Source: Alligator mississippiensis (taxonomy: Eukaryota > Chordata > Crocodylia > Alligatoridae). Taken from it: a stretch of DNA of 64,000 nucleotides. The notes beneath the pieces were generated by a model that worked only from the letters and a program-made list of their open reading frames with translations, was not told the DNA's origin and ran no database searches. Shown one piece after another: positions 57,306-64,000 of this stretch. Made by a program: the position numbers and the translations under genes. The stretch covers positions 1,875,001 through 1,939,000 of the forward strand of contig NC_081828.1 in assembly GCF_030867095.1 (NCBI RefSeq), read 5' to 3'. Positions within the stretch are counted from its first letter, which is position 1. Every line of letters begins with the position of its first letter.

Positions 57306-59751
57306 CTGAGAGGAACAGACAGAGGCTGTCACCGGGGGCTTCACGCACCACCCGGCAGGCAAGTGGCAAGACAGAGCTCAGGTTCAAGAGCTTCAGAGGC
57401 AAAAACCTTAGACGCTCTAAGCTTGGCAAGTTTGTGAAAAGGGTCAAAGGAGGCAGCTGCCTGTGACAGCGGAGGACTGGACGTGGGAACCTGGAGCCAC
57501 TCTCGTGGTCCTTCGTGAACCCACGGGCCCCGCTGTTTTCTGGGTCGACAGCTCTGGGATACAGCAACCCTTCTTCAGGGCCACCACAGGACATTTCTGA
57601 GGAGCAGAAACCACCTCGCTCACCTTTGGCACATCTGACACGCTCACAAGGCTACATGCGTGTGAGAGGAGAATGTCTTCCAGTCCCTGCCTGGTGACAC
57701 GTTGAGCCCGACAGCATACGAACCTTGCAACAACCTACCAAAATCACTGCCGCTGCTGTTTCCAGGGGCGATTCCCACCTAAACCCAAACCCCACCTCCA
57801 GCTAATAACGTGCAGGTGTTACCAACCATGATCCCCCTGATCAAGTCCTTCTGTACCAGCTGGGTTAAACATTAACAGCAGGGAGGCTGGGTAATACTTC
57901 TTAATGAACTTTGGCATTTATATTGGAAACATTTTTGGATTCAGAACAAAGTCCATTCTCGCTACCGAGAAGAATAATGGATTTGTTTCTCTAGGTCCTA
58001 ATGCCATCACCCTCAGTCATGCCCTCGGCCAACAAAACAAGGGCTTTCCAAAGGGGAACGGATGATTTAAGGGATTGGCAGCGGGACAGACAGAGTCACG
58101 ACCTTTCTCCTCTGTGTCACCGCAGCAAACCCTGTCCAGGTGGGGAGTGACAACGCACGGCTGCCATCTGGGAGCTGTTCCCCAAAGGGGAAAATGAATT
58201 TGGGAGTATCACACCAATCCCTCGTGGATGTCCCTCAAGCCATATTAACTCCCCTAATGAGGATGCTCATTAGTCTTGGCACAAAAGGCAAAAGCTGAAT
58301 GAACCACGGGGGAATGAACTCCTTCTTCAGCTCTTGCATTAGCCCTGCTGGGGCGGGGAGACTGTGTTTTCACCCCCACTGCCCCGTCAGGAGTGCAGAC
58401 ACACGGAGGATGAAGTCGTGCAAGTTTCACAATCTTCGATTATTTCCGAGGTTTGGATGGGGGAGCAGGTCCTTTTAAGCAGCACTTTCTGCCTCCTACC
58501 TGGGCCTCAAAGACAACGTGCAGCGAATCTACCGCCGTGCTACGGGAGGATGCAGAGCGCCTAGGGCAGGGGTGGGCACAATGCGGCCCGCGGGCCGGAT
58601 GCAAACCGCCAGGCCATTTTATCCAGCCCGCGGGGCCCCTAAAAAACATAGAAAAATCAATATTTATCTGCCCCGGCTGCCTGTCATGCAGCCCTCGATG
58701 GCTTGCCAAAACTCAGTAAGCGGCCTGAAATAATTCTCTGAACAGAAAAGTCCTTTCACCAGCACACGGGAGAGAAATCAGCCCCAAAACAGCCTCGCTG
58801 CCGCCCGGGATCTCGAATGCATTTGAATGATTTCCGTCCCTGCCGCCGCTGGATAGCGACAGCGCTCGCCTCGCCGCCAACTCGGCGTCCGTGGCGCGTC
58901 GGGGCGCCAGGTCACTCGTCCGGTTTAGTTTGGAATAACCTAGACGGACGCGGGCGCGGGACGGTTCAGACGCCCTCGATCCTGCCGGGAGCAGGGCTGG
59001 GACGCGACGCGACCCGAGGGCGCCACCGGCGGCTCAGCTGCAATTGTCGTGAGCGTCGGGACGAGCTACTCACCCTCTGGCGGTAGACGCTGCTGTACTT
59101 CGCCAGGTGCTGGTCTCTGCAGCCGCCCCAGCCCAGCAGAACCACCACGGGCCGCGGGCGCTCGCTGCCCCGCTCTGAGACAACCCCGGAGACCCAACAA
59201 GGTGCTCAGCATCAGTCACAAGACCCCCCCCCCACCCCACCCCACCCCCCAGGGGTATTAGTTAACCCTCGCAGCCCCCCCCCCCACCCCCTCTCGGCCC
59301 CAGGGGGTAGGACAGCCTTCCCCCTCCCCCCTTGCAGGGGTTTGAATTAACCCTCTCAGCCCCAGGGGTATCAAACTCCTGCCCCCCCCCCCACAAGCCA
59401 GGAGCATGGTTTAACCCTTTCTACCCCACGGGGATCAGAGCCTGCCCCCCCTGCAGAGGTATTAATTAACCCCTTCTGCCCCAGGGGAGGGGGGGATGAA
59501 TGAACCCTTTCTAAGCCAGGGGGATCAGAGCTTTGCCCCCCTGCAGGGGTATTGATTAACCCCTTCTGCCCCAGGGGAGGGGGGTGAATTAACCCCTTGT
59601 GGCCGGGGGGTGTATGTGAATTAACCCCTTGTGCCCAGGGGGCATCAGAGCTCTCCCCTGGTCGGGGAGGGCTGTCAGGGACATGCCCCCTACCCGGGCT
59701 CCCCCCCGGCGGCGGCGGCTCAATGGTCGCGTCCAGCTGCTCCCCGGCCAT
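56649..59751 (-). CDS. TMEM53: TMEM53, complete coding region in 3 exons
   Basis: Coding exons on the minus strand are 59751-59694, 59174-59074 and 57305-56649 (816 bp, 271 residues; human about 277). TMEM53 (also NET4) is a nuclear-envelope/ER membrane protein of the DUF829 family with an alpha/beta-hydrolase-like fold; established work links it to restraint of BMP signalling in bone. Seen here: an N-terminal [20 protein letters not shown] strand, a HVFSNGGV nucleophile-elbow-like motif (Ser), LYSKADKI (candidate Asp), SAHVSHL (candidate His), and a hydrophobic segment [20 protein letters not shown] that could span a membrane. The start ATG sits in GCGGCCATGG, a strong context. Splice phases agree at both junctions. 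Enzyme activity is not established. Confidence 0.96.
57306..59073 (-). other. TMEM53: TMEM53 intron 2
   Basis: 1.77 kb GT-AG intron. It contains one hAT-like fragment at 58.57-58.73 kb. The remainder is unique and shows no gene. Confidence 0.9.
58566..58735 (+). mobile_element. hAT-like non-autonomous element, truncated
   Basis: It begins CAGGGGTGGGCACAATGCGG, then CCCGCGGGCCGGATGC, with TTATCCAGCCCGCGGGGCCC, the classic CAGGGGTGGGCAAACTGCGG-type end of hAT repeats. The far end is not clear. Confidence 0.65.
59074..59174 (-). CDS. TMEM53: TMEM53 coding exon 2
   Basis: The exon follows a TTGTCTCAG acceptor. It completes Glu and reads [20 protein letters not shown] then [13 protein letters not shown], ending phase 0 at GTGAGT. 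It encodes the first beta strand and glycine-rich loop of the hydrolase-like fold. Confidence 0.93.
59175..59693 (-). other. TMEM53: TMEM53 intron 1
   Basis: 519 bp, GT-AG (GTAGGG donor). Most of it is a C-rich minisatellite, described separately. Confidence 0.88.
59217..59640 (-). repeat. C-rich minisatellite in TMEM53 intron 1
   Basis: Tandem diverged units of about 50-60 bp: GGGGTATTAATTAACCCCTT, CTGCCCCAGGGG, GGGGGATCAGAGC, C-run, CTGCAGGGG. The unit is the reverse complement of that in the field at 60.05-60.77 kb. Confidence 0.8.
59694..59751 (-). CDS. TMEM53: TMEM53 coding exon 1
   Basis: 58 coding bases: [19 protein letters not shown] plus the first base of Glu, then a GTAGGG donor. 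The start resembles human MASAELDYTIE. The exon lies within the CpG-rich promoter region. The 5' UTR must be short, as GC-rich promoter motifs begin about 15 bp upstream. Confidence 0.9.
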
Positions 59752-59999
59752 GGCCGCCCGCGCGGACTTCCGGCACTTCCGCGTCGCCACCGGAAGCGCC
59801 CGCCCCCCTCCCCGGGCTGCAGCCAATGGGAGCGGAGAGCATCCCCGCTCCCCATGACCTTTCCCCCTAGCAACGCGCCCCGCGCCCTTAGCAACGGGAC
59901 CTCCCGCCCGTGGGCTCTGAGCGCCGTCCCCCATTGGCCAGGCGGGAGGTGCCGGCCTGCCATTGGCTCGCCGGGGTGTCAGTCAAGCTGAAGAGACAG
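59752..59999. promoter_or_regulatory. bidirectional CpG-rich promoter of TMEM53 and ARMH1
   Basis: TATA-less, CpG-rich sequence directly upstream of TMEM53 exon 1. Motifs: ETS-type ACTTCCGG (59766-59773) and CCGGAAGC (59790-59797); CCAAT at 59823-59827; ATTGG at 59933-59937 and 59962-59966; TAGCAAC twice (59868-59874 and 59889-59895), which resembles RFX half-sites. In human, as I recall, ARMH1 starts a few hundred bases away head-to-head. A good donor (AGACAG/GTGAGG) at 59999/60000 could end a noncoding first exon of ARMH1. Confidence 0.65.
59935..59999 (+). other. ARMH1: candidate noncoding first exon of ARMH1 (start approximate)
   Basis: The donor AGACAG/GTGAGG fits the consensus well and sits in the CpG-rich promoter on the correct strand. 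The transcription start is not visible. Inferred from the position relative to the coding exons and from the human arrangement. Confidence 0.35.
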
Positions 60000-60044
60000 G
60001 TGAGGGGCGGGGGCGCCGTCTCCTCTCTGCCGGCAGCCCCGGGT

Positions 60045-60775
60045 GGGGGTGGTGGGGGGGCTATGATCCCCCCCGGGGCAGAAAGGGTTAATTCACCCCC
60101 CTAGGGGGGCAGGGCTCAAATCCCCCCCCGGGAGAGAGAGGATTAAGCACTGGGGGGAGGGGGAGAGCTCTAATACCCCCCCTGGCGCAGAAAGGGTTAA
60201 TCAATACACCTGGGGGCTCTGATGCCCCCCAGGAGGGAGGGGGTTAATTAATACCCCGGGGGGGGCAGGGATCTGATCCCCCATGGGGCAGAAGGAGTTA
60301 ATTCATGCCCTTGGGGGGGTTGATACCCCTCAGGAGAGAAGGGGTTAATTAATTGTGGCCCCCGTCAGGAGAGAAGGGGTTAATTAATACCCGGGGGGGA
60401 GGGATCTGATCCCCCATGGGGCAGAAAGAGTTAATTCATGCCCTTGGGGGGGTTGATACTTCTCAGGAGAGAAGGGGTTAATTAATTGCGGGGCCCCATC
60501 AGGAGAGAAGGGGTTAATTAATACCATGGGGGGGGCTGGCTCTGATACCAGAAAGGGTTAATTAAAACCACTGGGGGGCTCTGCTGTCCCCCCTGGGAGA
60601 GAAAGGGTTAAGGACTTGGGGGGGAGGGGGAAATTTCTAATTTTAATTTCTAATTCATTGATACACCTGCAGGCTCTGATGCCCCCCCCCCCCGGGGGAG
60701 AGAGGGTTAATTAATACCAGGGGGAGGGGGGGGCTCTGATACCTCTCAGGAGAGAGAGGGTTAATTACCCCCCCA
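60045..60775 (+). repeat. G-rich minisatellite, inverted relative of the intron 1 field
   Basis: At least a dozen diverged units: GGGGCAGAAAGGGTTAATTA, ATACCCC, G-run, GGGATCTGATCCCCC, GGAGAGAAGGGGTTAATTAA. Units are about 40-70 bp with variable G-runs, so quadruplex formation is possible. Orientation is opposite to the field at 59.22-59.64 kb. Confidence 0.85.
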
Positions 60776-61628
60776 TGGGTGCGACTGCATCTGGGGAGGT
60801 TTCGGGCTGTAAACTTCTTCTCACCAGATCGGTGCGAGGACGTGCGGGGTGGGGGGGGGCGCTTTATGGGACTGTAAATTTCGGGCGACCCATCTCGGGG
60901 AAACACGTTGCCGCTCCGCCCGCGCCGCTCGCGGCATCCGTCAGGGCCCGGCCAGCAACGTTCAGTAAATCACGGGCCCGCTCGCGCTCCTGTGAAATAC
61001 GACTTTCACCCGCCGGCTTCACCAGAGGCTCCTAGCAGGCCGGTCTCCTGTCAGCACTGACATTTGTTATGGCTAATAACACTTTCAATCACAACTATTT
61101 TGGGAAAATGGATTTATTTGAAACCTTCTCTCCCCTCGAAGGAGATCCTGAAAAAAACTCTGCCAAGGACACAGACTCCTACAAACCACAGCCCATTAAT
61201 TCCCTAATGAAATGCCAACTCCTCCTAATTCCCCGGCATCGTTTCTTCATCCAACTTTTAAACGATTCTTTTCAAAATGTCCTGAGCTCTGCGCCGCGGC
61301 GTGCAATCCAGCCCGGGCAGCGGTGATGGGAAGTCACCCCTGTGCAGGTGTCCGCTGGCTTTTATGAATGAACCGGAGATTTCGGACCGGCTCCCAGGAG
61401 CTGCGTCAGGTCCGGGTATTGGTGGGCCAGCGGACATAACCTCAACAGAAAGGAGCGACTCCTACCCTGTCCAGGCAGGGCTTCGCTTCGCCAATTAATT
61501 CGCTTCTAAATTGCATCTGCATTTAAACCTTCCACTTCCTGATGCAGACAAAGCCTCAGTCAGAGGGGTCTGGGCTGAATGAGGTAAATGAGGAACCGTG
61601 TTTTTTCCCCTCAAGGATGAGGCACGGT

Positions 61629-61984
61629 GGGCGCATCTACATGTGCCAATTTAAGGCGCTTTAGCCCAATTTAAGGCACATTAAGGGCGTGTCTACACGT
61701 GCGTGCCCTTAATGTGCCTTAAAAATGGTGATTTTAGGCTATTCGTGCCTAAATTTGATACCTGCAAAAGCTCGAATTTAGGCGCAAATAGCTTAAGAGC
61801 CTTAACGCACGTGTAGATGTGCTAAGGCACACCAACACCGTGTATATTAACTAACTTTAGTCCCACCTTGGTCCACACACCACATTAATGTGCCTTAGCA
61901 CGTGCACATGTAGATGTGTGCCTAAATCACCTTAATGTGCATTAGGCAAATGAAGCGCGTGTAAAAGCATGTATAGACGCGCCC
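61629..61984. mobile_element. MITE (Chompy-like, PIF/Harbinger type suspected)
   Basis: 356 bp with terminal inverted repeats: GGGCGCATCTACATGTGC on the left, and on the right a sequence whose reverse complement is GGGCGCGTCTATACATGC (14 of 18 match). A further terminus-like copy, GGGCGTGTCTACACGTGC, lies inside at 61685-61702, so one copy may have inserted into another. The interior repeats TTAATGTGCCTTA in both orientations. Chompy MITEs are described from crocodilians; this assignment is from memory. Confidence 0.55.
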
Positions 61985-62574
61985 AGAGGGAACTGTACAG
62001 TATCGCAGCCTGCGTTATCCCTTTACAAACACCTGCGTACAAGCCCAGCTTTAAGCTTTAAGCTGAAAGTCAAGACCGTTGGTGTTGGCAGGAGAGGAGC
62101 TGAGTAAATAGAGGACTTCCAATTCCAGGGCCCTCGATGTGACACTTCCTACAAATACTGCTTACGCTGTAACGTGTAGAGGCAGGAATAGGGAAATCAA
62201 ACAAATGGGTTAACAACCATTCAGCAAAGTGGGGATCGCTATGCTCAAGGTCCCCGGGGAGCTGGGGTTGCCTGCAACATCCCCATTCCTTGGATATGTT
62301 CATTATTGCTGCCCTTTTCCCCAGTTTAAGACCAGTGAAACCTCTGGGCACAGGTTGGGAAATCAGCTGATAAAACAAACCAGTGCAAGCATCTAAAATG
62401 CAAAGTTTCCCCCTTTTATGGTCATATCCCCGCACATCGCTGCTCCCATTTCCCTGCTTCCTCTCCAGTAGAGGCAGGCGTGTGATACAATAACCTTATT
62501 CCAAGGCAACATCAGGTGTCTTATGAACGTAGGAAAGAGGGCATGCTATCATGGAGATAGTTGGTGGCCAAGTC

Positions 62575-62700
62575 AACAGACGTGGATTCTGCTCCCAGTT
62601 TTGTTACAGATTTGCTATGCAGCCTTGGGCAGCCGAGTCAATCTCTCTGTGCCTCAGTTTCCCCTTTGATACAGCGGGGGTAGTAGCAGGGGTAAAGGAA
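62575..62700 (-). mobile_element. MIR SINE, antisense
   Basis: GATTCTGCTCCCAGTTTTGT, GCTATGCAGCCTTGGGCAGC and CTCTGTGCCTCAGTTTCCCC are in the order of the antisense MIR consensus. Confidence 0.8.
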
Positions 62701-62779
62701 ACTGAAAGATTAAGTAATGGTTGCCCACTCTAATCAGTACTGGTCTTATTTGTTTGTACGGACTACGTTTCTCCTTCAG

Positions 62780-63579
<800 letters not shown>

Positions 63580-63674
63580 GTGAGTATCACACATCCTCCA
63601 TGAGGTATGTTTGTTTGCCAGAATTACAGCAAACCAGGGTACAGACTGTAGCAAGGAGCCCTGATACCCTCCTA

Positions 63675-64000
63675 TAGGGGTGTCAAACTCACCTGGGCGC
63701 ATGGACCAGATCCAGAGCTCAGAATGCGTCTGTAGGCTGGATCCAGAATACAGGCTGCTCACTGGGCTGCACATTTGGCAGCAGCAGCATTAATTGAACC
63801 CATTAATTTCCTGGAGCCGCCACACCTCACATCATCACGTTTCTGGCCCGTGGGCCAAATGACAGCTGCACACTCTGGATTTGGCCTTCAGGGCCCCCCA
63901 GAGGGCTTGGAATTTGTCAGTGGGACAGGTGGAAGCAGCATTCATTGCTCCAGGAGCCATGACATTGAACACTGTCACTGCTCAGCCCATCACCAAATTT
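63675..64000 (+). mobile_element. hAT-like non-autonomous element, running to the window edge
   Basis: It begins AGGGGTGTCAAACTCACCTG, then ATGGACCAGATCCAGAGC and contains TTCTGGCCCGTGGGCCAAAT and GATTTGGCCTTCAGGGCCCC. The CAGGGGTGTCAAACTCA end is a standard hAT terminus. The right end is not in view. Confidence 0.6.

Larger units (their letters stand above)
60000..62779 (+). other. ARMH1: ARMH1 intron 1 (inferred)
   Basis: 2.8 kb. It holds the second minisatellite field (60.05-60.77 kb), a unique AT-rich part near 61.03-61.50 kb (ATGGCTAATAACACTTTCAA), a MITE (61.63-61.98 kb) and an antisense MIR (62.58-62.70 kb). Confidence 0.5.

Noticed and set aside
57750-58460. Possible extra TMEM53 exon in intron 2
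   Set aside because: The three exons already give a protein of family length with matched phases; no further conserved segment was seen.
48940-60775. Tandem arrays considered as CRISPR
   Set aside because: Units are diverged and lack constant repeats with unique spacers, there are no cas genes, and the DNA is vertebrate.

Overview
This is a window of vertebrate nuclear DNA with no bacterial features. The genes are split by GT-AG introns. CR1-type LINEs (five clear copies or fragments), a MITE resembling those described from crocodilians, hAT-derived fragments and old MIR-like SINEs fill much of the rest. That repeat mix points to a non-avian archosaur, most likely a crocodilian; a turtle is the main alternative. 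The gene order RNF220(+), TMEM53(-), ARMH1(+) is the order I know from human chromosome 1p34, so this is a conserved synteny block.

Positions 1 to about 45,070 are the 3' part of RNF220, an E3 ubiquitin ligase. Seven coding exons (12,652-42,601) encode the last 190 or so residues: the acidic linker, a short coiled coil and the C-terminal RING. Every exon junction keeps phase and the protein closely matches the mammalian one. The introns hold dispersed repeats and many AT-rich, TAAT-rich stretches that look like conserved noncoding regulatory DNA. These are densest at about 19.4-31.6 kb and 36.6-37.3 kb. The 3' UTR runs about 2.4 kb past the stop.

Positions 45,070-56,648 are GC-rich intergenic DNA. 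They hold a GT-rich minisatellite, a purine-rich tandem array inside a hAT-like element, CR1 fragments and a few possible regulatory islands.

TMEM53 lies on the minus strand in three coding exons (59,751 down to 56,649) that join to a 271-residue protein. Its first exon starts in a CpG-rich, TATA-less promoter with ETS, CCAAT and TAGCAAC motifs. The same promoter probably also drives ARMH1, head-to-head on the plus strand. It sits between two minisatellite fields of one repeat family in opposite orientation. ARMH1 begins at 62,814, and its first two coding exons are inside the window; the gene continues beyond the right edge.

I found no tRNA, rRNA, CRISPR array or prokaryote-type system. The most unusual structures are a perfect 72-bp palindrome in an RNF220 intron, the inverted minisatellite fields around the TMEM53/ARMH1 promoter, and a cluster of ATCGAT sites at 4.3-4.6 kb. 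Repeat family names come from remembered consensus features, not from a search.
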